A stretch of 64,000 bases of DNA, from the NCBI RefSeq assembly GCF_001864935.2, contig NZ_CP126267.1, forward strand, positions 3,162,001 to 3,226,000, in the 5' to 3' direction. Below, one piece after another: positions 40,706 to 52,487 of this stretch; the first letter of the stretch is position 1, and each line of letters opens with the position of its first letter. This DNA comes from Curtobacterium sp. MCBA15_012. GTDB lineage: Bacteria; Actinomycetota; Actinomycetes; Actinomycetales; Microbacteriaceae. Position numbers and translations under genes: made by a program. The notes under the pieces are model-generated. The model did not search any database, had not been told where the DNA came from, and was given only the letters and a program-made list of their open reading frames with translations.

Positions 40706-41629
40706 TCAGCCCGCGGTGGGCGAGGCGCTCGCGCTGGGCGTGGGGGTCGGGGTGCCCTCGGTGGCACCCGCAGCCGACACCACGAAGGACCGGAAGTCGT
40801 CGTTGGTGATCGGCGCGGTGAGCTCGTACTGCTTGCCGTTCACGAGCACGAGCGGGGTGCCGGGGAACTCGGAGAGCGACGAGCCGGGGATGTCCCCGTC
40901 CGTGACCGCAGTCGTGCGCTCGTCGACCCACTTGGCGTACGTCTGGTCGGCGATGCAGTCGCGGACCGCCGCCTTGTCCTGCACCCCGCGGACGCCGGTG
41001 ACGAGGCGCTCGAGCTGCGCGTCGGTCAGGCCGGCCGTGCCCTCCTCGGGCTGCTGCGCGTACAGCGCCCGGTGCACGGCGAAGAACTGGTCCGGCGACC
41101 GGTCGGCGACGCACGCTGCGGCGTTCGCGGCGCGGAGCGAGTACTTCGTGCCCTGCGAGCGGTTGCTGAGGATCGCGACCGGGTGGATGTCGACCGTCGC
41201 GGCTCCGGACTCGGCGAGGCTCTCGATGTAGTCGCCGTTGGCCTTCTCGAACTGACCGCACGTCGGGCAGAGGTAGTCGACGTACATCGTGATGCGCACG
41301 GCGCTCGCCCCGGCCGTCGCACCGGAGGCACTGGCGTCCGGCTCCGGCGACGAGGAGGCACCGACCGCGCGGAGCCCCTGCCCGATCGTGATGCCGCCCT
41401 GCGACATGTTCGCGGGTCCGGGACCGGCGGGCTTCGTCGAGTCGACGATGACGAGCGTGACGATCGTGGCGGCGGCGACGAGCACCACGCCCAGGCCGAT
41501 CTGCAGGCCGAGCCGGGTGCCACGCTGCCGGCGCTTCTGCTGCGTCCGGATCTTCTGGGCCCGCTGGCGTGCGGCTTCCCGTCGTTCGTTGCGCGCGGCG
41601 CGTGCGTCACCCTCGGGGCGGTTGGTCAT
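40706..41629 (-). CDS. Membrane-anchored DsbA-family thiol-disulfide protein
   Basis: 307 residues. A very basic N-terminus (RRQRGTRLGLQ) precedes one membrane segment (about 40-63), a linker, then a thioredoxin fold with ITMYVDYLCPTCGQFEKANG, a CPTC redox motif, and DsbA-like helices. The cis-Pro region is EFPGTPLVLVNG. The C-terminus is a Thr/Pro/Ser tail. It likely forms or shuffles disulfides in exported proteins. Confidence 0.88.
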   Translation of the reverse strand: MTNRPEGDARAARNERREAARQRAQKIRTQQKRRQRGTRLGLQIGLGVVLVAAATIVTLVIVDSTKPAGPGPANMSQGGITIGQGLRAVGASSSPEPDASASGATAGASAVRITMYVDYLCPTCGQFEKANGDYIESLAESGAATVDIHPVAILSNRSQGTKYSLRAANAAACVADRSPDQFFAVHRALYAQQPEEGTAGLTDAQLERLVTGVRGVQDKAAVRDCIADQTYAKWVDERTTAVTDGDIPGSSLSEFPGTPLVLVNGKQYELTAPITNDDFRSFVVSAAGATEGTPTPTPSASASPTAG

Positions 41630-41877
41630 GCGTCGGTGTCCTCACGTTGATCCTGACGTCCGCACGGCCTTCCCCCGCACGGCGGACGGACCAAGCGATC
41701 GTAGTGGTCCTTCCTGGGACCAGCCAACCAGGTCCACCGGAGCACTGGCGCCGCCGGGAGAACTCGTGTTGTATGAGCACCGATGGTCGACGACGACCAT
41801 CCGGGGCCCCCACGGGCAACCGCTTCACAACGGATCGTCCGGCACGTACCTGCCGGTGAAGGAAGGATCGAACGCTC

Positions 41878-42978
<1,101 letters not shown>

Positions 42979-42992
42979 CGCTGTCCGAGCCG

Positions 42993-43032
42993 GACGGGAG
43001 GCGCGGTGCCGACTGGCACCGCGCCTCCCGTC
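42993..43032 (+). terminator. Terminator after the sugar ABC ATPase gene
   Basis: Perfect 18-base arms GACGGGAGGCGCGGTGCC and its complement around GACT, 14 bases after the stop. Confidence 0.88.
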
Positions 43033-43067
43033 TGTCACACCACCCGCACCACCTGCAGGAGCCAACC

Positions 43068-44369
43068 GTGCCCGACTCCCTGTCCATCACCGCCGCGACC
43101 GTCGACCCGGGCCTGCTCGACCTGCCCTGGGACCGGCCGCTCGAGGACTGGCCGGACGACGTCATCGTCGCGCTGCCGAAGGGCATCTCGCGGCACCTGG
43201 TGCGCTTCGTCCACCTGAGCGGCTACGTCGCCGCGGTGAAGGAGACCGGCGAGGAGGTCGCGCGCTCCGAGTACGAGATGCTCCGCACCCTGCAGCGCAT
43301 GGACGTCCCGTGCGTCGACCCCGTCGCGGTGATCACGAACCGCGTCGACGAGGACGGCGAGCCGCTGCACCCCGTGCTCGTCACGCGCCACCTCCGCTTC
43401 TCGCTGCCCTACCGCGCGCTGTACTCGCAGACGCTGCGCCCCGAGACGGCCACCCGACTCGTCGACGCCCTCGCGCTGCTGCTCGTCCGCCTGCACGTGA
43501 TCGGCTTCTACTGGGGCGACGTCTCGCTGTCGAACACGCTGTTCCGCCGCGACGCCGGGTCGTTCGCCGCGTACCTGGTCGACGCCGAGACCGGCAAGCT
43601 CTACCCCGGCGGCCTGTCGAACGGGCAGCGCGAGAACGACCTCGAGGTCGCGCGCGTGAACATCGCGGGCGAGCTGCTCGACCTCGAAGCAGGGGGCCGC
43701 CTCGACGAGAACGCCGACGCCGTCGACGTGTCGAACCGGATCGTCGCGCAGTACCGGACGCTCTGGAAGGAACTCACCGGGACCGAGCAGTTCGACATCA
43801 AGGAACGCTGGCGCATCAACGACCGGGTCGAGCGGCTCAACGCGCTCGGCTTCGACATCGAGGAGCTGTCGATCCACACCACCGAGGGCGGCTCGCAGGT
43901 GCGGATCCAGCCGAAGGTGGTCGACGCCGGGCACCACCAGCGTCGCCTGCTGCGGCTGACGGGGCTGGACGCGGGCGAGAACCAGGCCCGCCGGCTGCTC
44001 AACGACCTCGACGCCTACCGCGCCCGCAACGGCCGGGACCAGCTCGACGAGGAGATGGTGGCGCACGAGTGGGTGTCGCGGGTGTTCGAGCCCGTCGTCC
44101 GGTCGATCCCCCGGGACCTCCGCGGGCGACTCGAACCCGCCGAGGTGTTCCACGAGCTGCTCGAGCACCGCTGGTACATGTCGCAGGAGGAGGAACGCTC
44201 GGTCTCCCTGCCGGAGGCGACCACGGCGTACATCAACGACGTCCTGCGACACCGTCGGGACGAGCGGCTGCTCATCGACCCGCCGACCTCGTCGATGACG
44301 CTGCCGATCCCGGTGGTCGACGACGGGTCGGACGACGAGGACGTCGCAGACTGGCGCGCGTCCGTCTGA
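43068..44369 (+). CDS. DUF4032 protein with kinase-like N-terminal domain
   Basis: 433 residues, GTG start, CAGGAG upstream. The N-terminal half resembles lipopolysaccharide-kinase/protein-kinase folds: a YVAAVKETGEEVARSEYEML Lys-containing segment and WGDVSLSNTLFRRD (catalytic-loop-like), then LVDAETGKLYPGGLSNGQRE. The C-terminal half is DUF4032. Actinobacterial members are uncharacterised. It is flanked by strong terminators and so is monocistronic. Confidence 0.82.
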   Translation: MPDSLSITAATVDPGLLDLPWDRPLEDWPDDVIVALPKGISRHLVRFVHLSGYVAAVKETGEEVARSEYEMLRTLQRMDVPCVDPVAVITNRVDEDGEPLHPVLVTRHLRFSLPYRALYSQTLRPETATRLVDALALLLVRLHVIGFYWGDVSLSNTLFRRDAGSFAAYLVDAETGKLYPGGLSNGQRENDLEVARVNIAGELLDLEAGGRLDENADAVDVSNRIVAQYRTLWKELTGTEQFDIKERWRINDRVERLNALGFDIEELSIHTTEGGSQVRIQPKVVDAGHHQRRLLRLTGLDAGENQARRLLNDLDAYRARNGRDQLDEEMVAHEWVSRVFEPVVRSIPRDLRGRLEPAEVFHELLEHRWYMSQEEERSVSLPEATTAYINDVLRHRRDERLLIDPPTSSMTLPIPVVDDGSDDEDVADWRASV

Positions 44370-44373
44370 ACGG

Positions 44374-44420
44374 ACAGGAGGCCCGGTGCCGGTCTCGCGG
44401 ACCGGCACCGGGCCTCCTGT
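44374..44420 (+). terminator. Terminator, copy 1 of a recurring hairpin
   Basis: Twenty-base arms (ACAGGAGGCCCGGTGCCGGT and complement) around CTCGCGG. The inner 17 bases of each arm recur at 49574-49614. Lies between convergent DUF4032 and rlmB genes. Confidence 0.88.
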
Positions 44421-44433
44421 GGTCGGGCAGGCG

Positions 44434-45444
44434 CTACTCGGCGCGACGGCGCCGGGCGACCTCCCACAGGGTGACGCTCGCCGCGATGCCCGCGTTGAGC
44501 GACTCGGTCGCGCTCGAGATCGGGATCGAGACGATCGCGTCGCAGGTCTCGGTGACGAGGCGCGACAGGCCCTTGCCCTCCGAGCCGACGACGACCACGA
44601 TCGGACGGTCGGCCAGCTCGAGCGCGTCGAGCTGCACGTCGCCGTCGCCGTCGAGCCCGAGGACGAACAGCCCCATCGACTTGAGCGACTTGAGCGTCTG
44701 GGTCAGGTTCGGGGCCATCGCGACGGGGAGCCGGGCCGCGGCGCCGGCCGAGGTCTTCCACGCCGACGCGGTGACGCCGACCGAACGACGCTGCGGCACG
44801 ATCACGCCGTGGCCGCCGAACGCCGCGGTGGACCGGATGATCGCACCGAGGTTCCGCGGGTCGGTGATGCCGTCGAGGGCCACCATGAGCGGTACCTCGT
44901 CACGGGCGAACGCGCGCTCGGCGACGTCCTCGGCGACGGCGTACTCGTAGGCGGGCACCTTGAGCGCGACGCCCTGGTGGACGCTGTCGTGCCCGGTGAT
45001 GCGGTCGAGCTCCGGCCGCATGATCTCCATGATCGGCACACCGCGGTGGTTCGCGAGCGCCAGGATCTCCTTCACGCGGTCGTCGACCTCGATGCGCGAC
45101 GCGATGTACAGCGTCGTCGACGGGGTCTTCGTGCGCAGGGCCTCGAGCACCGAGTTGCGGCCGGTGACCAGCTCGGAGTCGTCGCTCTTGCGCTGCGGCG
45201 GACGGCCGGTGCGCTGCTGCGGCGTGCTCGACGCACCGTGCCGCCCGCGGGCGGCGTCGAAGCGCTCCTTCGCCGCCTTGCGCTTGCCGGCGGGGTGGTA
45301 CGGCCGGTCCTCGGCCTTCGGCGTGGGCTTGCGACCCTCGAGCGCCTGCGCGCCCTGGCCGCCGGAGCCGACCTGCTTGTTGCCCTTGCGGCCGGAGCGG
45401 ACGGCGCCGGGCCGACCCTTCCTGCTCCCCGAGACGTTCTTCAT
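44434..45444 (-). CDS. rlmB: 23S rRNA 2'-O-methyltransferase (SpoU/TrmH type)
   Basis: 336 residues from ATG 45444, with GGAGAG upstream. A long basic N-terminus (GRKGNKQVGSGGQGAQALEG) is typical of actinobacterial members. The substrate-binding domain starts at LVTGRNSVLEALR. The SPOUT knot has ITDPRNLGAIIRSTAAFG (motif 1), VVVGSEGKGLSRLV (motif 2) and IPISSATESLNAGIAASV (motif 3). Methylates a 23S rRNA ribose (Gm2251-type). Confidence 0.92.
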   Translation of the reverse strand: MKNVSGSRKGRPGAVRSGRKGNKQVGSGGQGAQALEGRKPTPKAEDRPYHPAGKRKAAKERFDAARGRHGASSTPQQRTGRPPQRKSDDSELVTGRNSVLEALRTKTPSTTLYIASRIEVDDRVKEILALANHRGVPIMEIMRPELDRITGHDSVHQGVALKVPAYEYAVAEDVAERAFARDEVPLMVALDGITDPRNLGAIIRSTAAFGGHGVIVPQRRSVGVTASAWKTSAGAAARLPVAMAPNLTQTLKSLKSMGLFVLGLDGDGDVQLDALELADRPIVVVVGSEGKGLSRLVTETCDAIVSIPISSATESLNAGIAASVTLWEVARRRRAE

Positions 45445-45472
45445 TGCTCTCTCCTGTCCGGCACGGCCGTTG

Positions 45473-46882
<1,410 letters not shown>

Positions 46883-46961
46883 ACGGCAAGCCTAGGACGT
46901 CGCCCGGGACCCGTGACGGGGGCAGGCCGGGCGCGAGAAGACGGACCACCCGGGCGGTGCT

Positions 46962-47022
46962 CAGGCGGGGCGGCGCCCAGGCGGGGCGGTGCCTCAGGCG
47001 GGGCGGCGCTCAGGCGGGGCGG
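46962..47022. repeat. 16/17-bp G-rich tandem repeat between cysS and ispDF
   Basis: CAGGCGGGGCGG begins at 46962, 46978, 46995 and 47011. The last copy runs into the end of ispDF. Unit lengths alternate 16, 17, 16. Confidence 0.75.
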
Positions 47023-48170
47023 ACCACGGCCGTCGCGATCGCGGCGAGCCCCTCGCCCCGTCCGGTGAAGCCGAGGCCGTCCGTCGTCGTGCCGGACACC
47101 GCGACCGGTGCGCCGACGACCGCCGCGAGGGCGTCCTGCATCTCGGCGCGACGGGCACCGATCCGCGGCCGGTTGCCGACGACCTGCACGGTGACGCCCG
47201 TCGGCACGAGTCCGGCCCCGGCGAGCAGCTCCACCGCACCCCGCACGAAGACGTCCCCGGTCGCGCCGGCGTACCGCGGGTCGGCCGTGCCGAACCGTCC
47301 GCCGATGTCACCGAGGCCGCCGGCGGAGAGCAGGGCGTCGCAGACCGCGTGCGCGACCGCGTCGCCGTCGCTGTGCCCGGACAGGCCCGGCTCACCGGGG
47401 AAGTCGAGGAGCCCGACGCGGCACGGGCTCGCGGCGTCGAAGGCGTGCACGTCGACGCCGAGGCCGACCCGCACCGCGGGCACGTTCCCGGCACGGGAGG
47501 CGACGACCGCCTCGGCGCGGGCGAGGTCCCAGCGGGTGGTGATCTTGAACGCGTCTGCGTCGCCGGGGACCGTGCGCACCGTGCCGCCCGCGGCGCGGAA
47601 CACCCCGGCGTCGTCCGTCTCCGCCCGCTGCGCCACGGCGTACGCCGACCGCAGCGCCCCGAGCGGGAACACCTGGGGCGTCTGCACCCCCACGAGCGCC
47701 GACCGGTCGACGGTCTCGACGACCAGGTCGCCCTCGACGCGCTTCACGGTGTCGGTCACGGGCAGGGCCGGCACGACACCGTCCCCCGTGGCACGGGCGG
47801 CGTCGAACACGGCGTCGAACTGCGCGGCCGGGGTCAGGCACCGCGCGGCGTCGTGCACGCCGACGAGCTCGACGCCGTCGGGCAGCGCGTCGAGGCCCGC
47901 CTGCACCGACGCGTGCCGGTCGGCTCCCCCGGGGACGACCGCGGTCAGGTGCACCGCGGGACCGGCGACCGCCGCGACGAGCGCGCGGCACTCGTCGAGC
48001 CGGGCGGCCGGCGCGACGACGACCACGGCGGTCGGTTCCGCCAGCGTGAACACCGTGCGGACCGCCCGGGTCAGCATGAGCTCGCCGGCGACGGGCACGA
48101 AGGCCTTGGCGTCACCGATGCCGAGCCGCGTGCCGGAACCCGCCGCGACGACGACGACCGCCCTGCTCAC
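47010..48170 (-). CDS. ispDF: Bifunctional IspD/IspF, MEP isoprenoid pathway
   Basis: 386 residues, GTG start. IspD half (1-225): [24 protein letters not shown] and DTVKRVEGD, making CDP-methylerythritol. IspF half (about 230-386): [31 protein letters not shown] with zinc Asp/His, [16 protein letters not shown], and [14 protein letters not shown], making the cyclodiphosphate. The fusion is common in Microbacteriaceae and some proteobacteria. It follows carD, as in many actinomycetes. Confidence 0.94.
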   Translation of the reverse strand: MSRAVVVVAAGSGTRLGIGDAKAFVPVAGELMLTRAVRTVFTLAEPTAVVVVAPAARLDECRALVAAVAGPAVHLTAVVPGGADRHASVQAGLDALPDGVELVGVHDAARCLTPAAQFDAVFDAARATGDGVVPALPVTDTVKRVEGDLVVETVDRSALVGVQTPQVFPLGALRSAYAVAQRAETDDAGVFRAAGGTVRTVPGDADAFKITTRWDLARAEAVVASRAGNVPAVRVGLGVDVHAFDAASPCRVGLLDFPGEPGLSGHSDGDAVAHAVCDALLSAGGLGDIGGRFGTADPRYAGATGDVFVRGAVELLAGAGLVPTGVTVQVVGNRPRIGARRAEMQDALAAVVGAPVAVSGTTTDGLGFTGRGEGLAAIATAVVRPA

Positions 48171-48221
48171 CCGATCGGGGAGCAGGGCGGTCGTCGTGGT
48201 GTCGTCCAGCTGCGGTCCGCG

Positions 48222-48704
48222 CTACGAGGCGAGGACCTCGTCGAGGACGGTCGATGCCTTGTCCTCGTCGGTCTTCTCGGCCAGGGCGAGCTCGGAGATG
48301 AGGATCTGCCGGGCCTTGGCCAGCATGCGCTTCTCACCGGCGGAGAGCCCGCGGTCCTGGTCACGGCGCCACAGGTCGCGGACGACCTCGGACACCTTGA
48401 TGACGTCACCGGAAGCGAGCTTCTCGAGGTTCGCCTTGTAGCGACGCGACCAGTTGGTCGGTTCCTCGGTGAACGGTGCCCGCAGGACCTCGAAGACCTT
48501 GTCGAGGCCTTCCTTGCCGATCACGTCGCGGACGCCGACCAGGTCGACGTTGTCCGCCGGGACCTCGATCGTCAGGTCGCCCTGCGTGACGCGGAGCTTC
48601 AGGTAGACCTTCTCCTCGCCCTTGATGACGCGAGTCTTCACTTCAGAGATGGTTGCCGCCCCGTGGTGGGGGTAGACGACGGTCTCGCCGACCTCGAATT
48701 GCAT
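48222..48704 (-). CDS. carD: CarD-family RNA polymerase-binding regulator
   Basis: 160 residues. The N-terminal Tudor-like RNAP-interaction domain ([20 protein letters not shown]) and the C-terminal helical DNA-binding domain with [20 protein letters not shown], where the conserved Trp stabilises the open promoter, are complete and of normal length. It controls rRNA and many other promoters. ispDF lies 51 bases downstream. Confidence 0.96.
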   Translation of the reverse strand: MQFEVGETVVYPHHGAATISEVKTRVIKGEEKVYLKLRVTQGDLTIEVPADNVDLVGVRDVIGKEGLDKVFEVLRAPFTEEPTNWSRRYKANLEKLASGDVIKVSEVVRDLWRRDQDRGLSAGEKRMLAKARQILISELALAEKTDEDKASTVLDEVLAS

Positions 48705-48792
48705 GTATCAGGCTCCGTTCCCAGAACCCCCAGTTTACCACAAGGGCTCCTCGGGCAGAGGGGCCTGGGCGGACCCGCTCCCGGCTGATCGG

Positions 48793-48798
48793 TAGGAT
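48793..48798 (+). promoter_or_regulatory. Probable -10 element of the lipoprotein gene
   Basis: TAGGAT about 49 bases before the start codon, in the divergent region shared with carD. No -35 identified. Confidence 0.35.
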
Positions 48799-48846
48799 GG
48801 GCGTCGGACCGTCCGGTCCACCATCGTGATCTTCCGGAGGAATCTC

Positions 48847-49524
48847 TTGCGAGCTCGGGTACTCGTGTCCGTCGCCGTTGCGGCAACCATCGCGCTCGGC
48901 GCCACCGGCTGCGAGTTCATGTCGCCCGCGCACACCAAGGAGATCAAGCAGATCACCGACGGCGTGAACGTCTCGACCGGCAAGCTCGACATCCGCAACG
49001 CCCTCTTCATCTCCGACCGCGGCGAGGACGCCCGCTTCGTCGGCACGGTGGTCAACACGGACGAGTCGAAGGACATCACGCTCTCGATCGAGCTCGGCGG
49101 CGACACCCAGACGGTCGTCATCCCCGCGGGCAGCCGTCGCGACCTCGGCTCGAACACCCCGACGGCCGACCCGACCGAGGGCTCGAGCACGCAGCAGGGC
49201 AGCACGGCCCAGGGCTCGAAGGCCGCGGGCTCGCAGGAGGTCGTCTTCGACGGCGCCGACGCGCGTCCGGGCTCGCTCGTGAAGACGTACTTCTCGTACT
49301 CCGGCGCCGAGGGCGTCTCCGCGAGCGTCCCGGTCCTCACCAGCTCGCTCGAGGAGTACCGCACCCTGGCCCCGTCGCCCACCCCGACGAGCACCCGCAC
49401 CCCGGCTTCCGGCATCGAGGGCGCGGCCGGTACGGGCACCGAGCCCACCGGCGCCGCGACCGCCCCGGGCACGCAGTCCGGCTCGCAGACCGACTCGTCC
49501 GAGGGCGACAGCGGCAGCAACTGA
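48847..49524 (+). CDS. Putative lipoprotein, unknown function
   Basis: 225 residues from TTG 48847, chosen because CGGAGGA ends seven bases upstream and this gives a standard signal peptide; GTG 48826 in frame would add 7 residues. The signal sequence ends in the lipobox LGATGC, so the Cys is lipidated outside the membrane. A beta-rich domain (about 45-175, ARFVGTVVNTDESKDITLSI) is followed by a Thr/Pro/Ser/Gly tail. Related to small actinobacterial lipoproteins without assigned role. Confidence 0.8.
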   Translation: MRARVLVSVAVAATIALGATGCEFMSPAHTKEIKQITDGVNVSTGKLDIRNALFISDRGEDARFVGTVVNTDESKDITLSIELGGDTQTVVIPAGSRRDLGSNTPTADPTEGSSTQQGSTAQGSKAAGSQEVVFDGADARPGSLVKTYFSYSGAEGVSASVPVLTSSLEEYRTLAPSPTPTSTRTPASGIEGAAGTGTEPTGAATAPGTQSGSQTDSSEGDSGSN

Positions 49525-49573
49525 CACCGCGGGCGGCGCGCGCCACGTCGCGCCCCGCGCCCACGCACGCACC

Positions 49574-49614
49574 GGAGGCCCGGTGCCGGTCCCACGGACC
49601 GGCACCGGGCCTCC
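49574..49614 (+). terminator. Terminator, copy 2 of a recurring hairpin
   Basis: GGAGGCCCGGTGCCGGT and its complement around CCCACGG. The arms are identical in 17 bases to the hairpin at 44374-44420; the loop differs. Lies between convergent lipoprotein and regX3 genes. Confidence 0.88.
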
Positions 49615-49679
49615 AGTGCGTGGCCACCCGACCACCCGACCGACGTGCGCCGACCGGGTCACCCGGGCACCCGACGGGC

Positions 49680-50360
49680 TCAGCCCTCGATGCGGTAGCC
49701 GAGACCGCGCACGGTCACCAGGATCTCGGGCGTGCTCGGCACACGCTCGATCTTCGAGCGGATCCGCTTGATGTGCACGTCGAGCGTCTTGGTGTCGCCG
49801 AAGTAGTCGGAGCCCCAGACCCGGTCGATGAGCTGCCCACGGGTGAGCACCCGACCGGCGTTGCGGAGGAGCAGTTCGAGGAGCTCGAACTCCTTGAGCG
49901 GCATCGGCGTCTCGGAGCCGTCCACCGACACCGTGTGCCGCTCGACGTCCATCCGGATGCCCCCGACCTGCAGGATGCCGCTGTCGCCCGGGTCGTCCTC
50001 GGTGCGACGGCGCAGCACCGCACGGAGGCGCGCCAGCAGCTCGCGCGTCGAGTACGGCTTCGTGACGTAGTCGTCGGCGCCGAGCTCGAGCCCGACGACG
50101 ATGTCCACCTCGGAGTCCTTCGCGGTCAGCATGATGATCGGCACGTTCGAGCGCGTCCGGATCTGCCGGCACACCTCGGTGCCGCTCAGGCCCGGCAGCA
50201 TGAGGTCGAGCAGCACGAGGTCCGGGCTCTCGGCGTCGAACTTCGACAGCGCGGTGATGCCGTCGGCCGCGACGGCCGTCTCGTACCCCTCCCGCTGCAG
50301 CAGGAACTCCAGGGGCTCGCTCAGGGCCGGCTCGTCGTCGACGATGAGGATCTTGGTCAC
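49680..50360 (-). CDS. regX3: Response regulator RegX3 (phosphate)
   Basis: 226 residues, GTG start. Receiver domain: KILIVDDEPAL, phospho-acceptor Asp52 in LVLLDLMLPG, Lys101 in DDYVTKPYS. The OmpR/PhoB winged helix is C-terminal (VLTRGQLIDRVWGSDYFGDT, KTLDVHIKRIRSKIE). It overlaps senX3 by 4 bases. With SenX3 it controls phosphate-starvation genes, including phoU across the divergent promoter. Confidence 0.93.
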   Translation of the reverse strand: MTKILIVDDEPALSEPLEFLLQREGYETAVAADGITALSKFDAESPDLVLLDLMLPGLSGTEVCRQIRTRSNVPIIMLTAKDSEVDIVVGLELGADDYVTKPYSTRELLARLRAVLRRRTEDDPGDSGILQVGGIRMDVERHTVSVDGSETPMPLKEFELLELLLRNAGRVLTRGQLIDRVWGSDYFGDTKTLDVHIKRIRSKIERVPSTPEILVTVRGLGYRIEG

Positions 50361-51523
50361 GATGGCTGCTCTTCCAGTTGCTCTTCGAGTGCGGTGGTGA
50401 GTTCGGGATCCGCCTCGGGCAGGCGGATCGTGAAGGTCGAGCCCTTGCCGGGCTGCGACCACACGCGCACGTCGCCGCCGTGGTTGCCGACGACGTGCTT
50501 GACGATGGCGAGACCGAGGCCGGTGCCCCCGGTCGCGCGCGACCGCGCCGGGTCGACGCGGTAGAACCGCTCGAACACGCGGTCGAGGTCGGCCTCGGGG
50601 ATGCCGACGCCCTGGTCGGTGACGGCGATCTCGACGAACCCCTTCGCCGAGCGGACGCCGACGCCGACGCGGGTGTGGTCCGGCGAGTACTTCACCGCGT
50701 TGGCGATGAGGTTCGACACGGCCACCTGCAGGAGCACGGGGTCGCCCATCACGCGGAGCTTCGAGCGCTTCGCCCGGACGATCTCGATGTCGCGGGCGCG
50801 GGCGACGACCTCGTTCGCGTCGACGGCGGCCTGCACGATCTTGTCGATGCCGGTCTCCTCGCTGTTCTCGAGCGTGTCGACGGACTGCAGGCGGGAGAGC
50901 TCGATGATGTCCTTCGTCAGGGCACCCAGGCGCTCCGACTCGGTGATGAGCTGCGAGGCGAACTTCTTCACGTGCTCGGGGTCGTCGGCCGCGACCACGA
51001 GGGTCTCGGCGAGCAGACCGATGGCACCGATCGGGGTCTTCAGCTCGTGCGAGATGTTCGCCACGAAGTCCCGTCGGACCTCGTCGATGCGCCGGCTCTC
51101 GGTCAGGTCGTCCGCGGTGACGAGCACGTACCGGTTGCCGAGCTGGGCCGCGCGGAAGCTGAGGTAGCCGATCTGGTCGCTGCCCCGTCCGCGGGAGAGC
51201 TCGAGGTCCTCCGACGCCATCTCCCCGCTCCGGCGCACCCGGTCGACCAGGTCGGCGAGCTCGCGGTGCACGAGCTTGCGGCGCACGACGAGTCCGACCG
51301 TCAGTGCCTGCGGCGACGCGGCCACGACCGTGTTCGAGGGGTCGACGACCACGGCCGGGTTGTGCATCGTGGCGATGACCGCGGCGACGCCGTCGGGCAG
51401 GGTGCGTTCCGCCACGTCGGCTGCCCGGGCCGTGCGCTCGGCGGTGATGACCAGCACCACCACACCCGCGCCGAAGACCCCGCCGAGGAGCATCGACAGT
51501 GGCACGAGCCACGCGTTGTCCAT
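50357..51523 (-). CDS. senX3: Sensor histidine kinase SenX3
   Basis: 388 residues from ATG 51523. One N-terminal membrane segment (about 5-27), a PAS-like region, DHp domain with FVANISHELKTPIGAIGLL (His159), and ATPase domain with N-box NLIANAVKYSPDH, G1 TDQGVGIPEAD, F-box and G2 TGGTGLGLAIVKHV. The short membrane part without an extracellular loop is typical of SenX3, which senses phosphate through the Pst system and PhoU. Confidence 0.93.
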   Translation of the reverse strand: MDNAWLVPLSMLLGGVFGAGVVVLVITAERTARAADVAERTLPDGVAAVIATMHNPAVVVDPSNTVVAASPQALTVGLVVRRKLVHRELADLVDRVRRSGEMASEDLELSRGRGSDQIGYLSFRAAQLGNRYVLVTADDLTESRRIDEVRRDFVANISHELKTPIGAIGLLAETLVVAADDPEHVKKFASQLITESERLGALTKDIIELSRLQSVDTLENSEETGIDKIVQAAVDANEVVARARDIEIVRAKRSKLRVMGDPVLLQVAVSNLIANAVKYSPDHTRVGVGVRSAKGFVEIAVTDQGVGIPEADLDRVFERFYRVDPARSRATGGTGLGLAIVKHVVGNHGGDVRVWSQPGKGSTFTIRLPEADPELTTALEEQLEEQPS

Positions 51524-51605
51524 GCCGTCAGTGTAGGGATCGTCACGCCCCGTTCCGACGCCGTCCACCCCGCACACGTGTGGTTCCGGGGCCGGGAAGC
51601 GAAGC

Positions 51606-51638
51606 GTTCAGCCGCACGTCACCGTTCGTTCACCTGAC
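51606..51638 (+). promoter_or_regulatory. PHO-box-like direct repeats between senX3 and phoU
   Basis: Three 11-base units start at 51606, 51617 and 51628: GTTCAGCCGCA, CGTCACCGTTC and GTTCACCTGAC. The GTTCACC core with four variable bases is the PHO box known for actinobacterial PhoP/RegX3. The middle unit is degenerate. Confidence 0.7.
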
Positions 51639-51681
51639 CTGACGACACTCGACCGGTACGCATCAGAGAGGCACATCCCCC

Positions 51682-52353
51682 ATGCGCGAAGTCTTCCAGC
51701 AGGAACTCCAGGACGTCCAAGAGCGTCTGACCGAGATCGCCGGGCTCGTCGAGTCCGCCATCACCCGAGCGACCCAGGCGTTCAGCGAGTCCGACGTCGC
51801 GCTGGCCGAGGAGGTCATCGCCGACGACGCGAAGATCGACGCGGCGGCGAACAGCCTCGACGAGATCGCGATCGACATCCTGGCCCGCCAGGCACCGGTG
51901 GCCCGCGACCTCCGTGTCGTCGTCACCGCACTGCGCGTCAGTTCCTCGCTCGAGCGCATGGGCGACATGGCCGAGCACATCGCCCAGCTCGCCCGCCAGC
52001 GCTTCCCCGAGAAGGTCGTGCCGAAGGGCCTCCGCGGCACGTTCAAGCAGATGGGCGCGCACGACGTCGCGATGGCGCAGAAGCTCACCCGGCTGCTCGC
52101 GACCGAGGACATCGCCCTGTCCGCGGAGATCCGCGACGAGGACGACCAGGTCGACGAGCTGCACGCGAGCGTCTTCGACTTCGTGCTCGGCGAGACCTGG
52201 AAGGGCAACCCGATCGACACGGTCGACGCGACCCTGGCCTCGCGGTACCACGAGCGGTTCGCCGACCACGCGGTGTCGATCGCCAAGAAGGTCGAGTACC
52301 TGGCGACGGGCGACTGGACGGGTGCGGCGTCGGTGACGGTGTCCCCGGCCTGA
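51682..52353 (+). CDS. phoU: PhoU phosphate-signalling regulator
   Basis: 223 residues. Two three-helix-bundle repeats are visible, each with the metal-binding pattern: LRVVVTALRVSSSLERMGDM in the first and YHERFADHAVSIAKKVEYLA in the second. It restrains SenX3/RegX3 when phosphate is plentiful. Divergent from senX3, separated by a PHO-box-like array. Confidence 0.94.
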   Translation: MREVFQQELQDVQERLTEIAGLVESAITRATQAFSESDVALAEEVIADDAKIDAAANSLDEIAIDILARQAPVARDLRVVVTALRVSSSLERMGDMAEHIAQLARQRFPEKVVPKGLRGTFKQMGAHDVAMAQKLTRLLATEDIALSAEIRDEDDQVDELHASVFDFVLGETWKGNPIDTVDATLASRYHERFADHAVSIAKKVEYLATGDWTGAASVTVSPA

Positions 52354-52359
52354 CGGGGG

Positions 52360-52465
52360 CCGTCGCGTTCTGCGACGGGGCGGGGTCCCGTCGCGTTCCG
52401 CGACCGGGCGGGGGTCCGTCGCGTTCCGCGACCGGGCGGGTCCCGTCGCGTTTTGCGATGGGGCG
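52360..52465. repeat. 28-bp tandem repeat of small palindromes after phoU
   Basis: GTCGCGTT begins at 52362, 52390, 52418 and 52445. Each unit contains a hairpin of the type GTCGC-gttcc-GCGAC within G-rich sequence. Confidence 0.8.
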
Positions 52466-52487
52466 GCGGGGACGGGAGGATCGGGGC

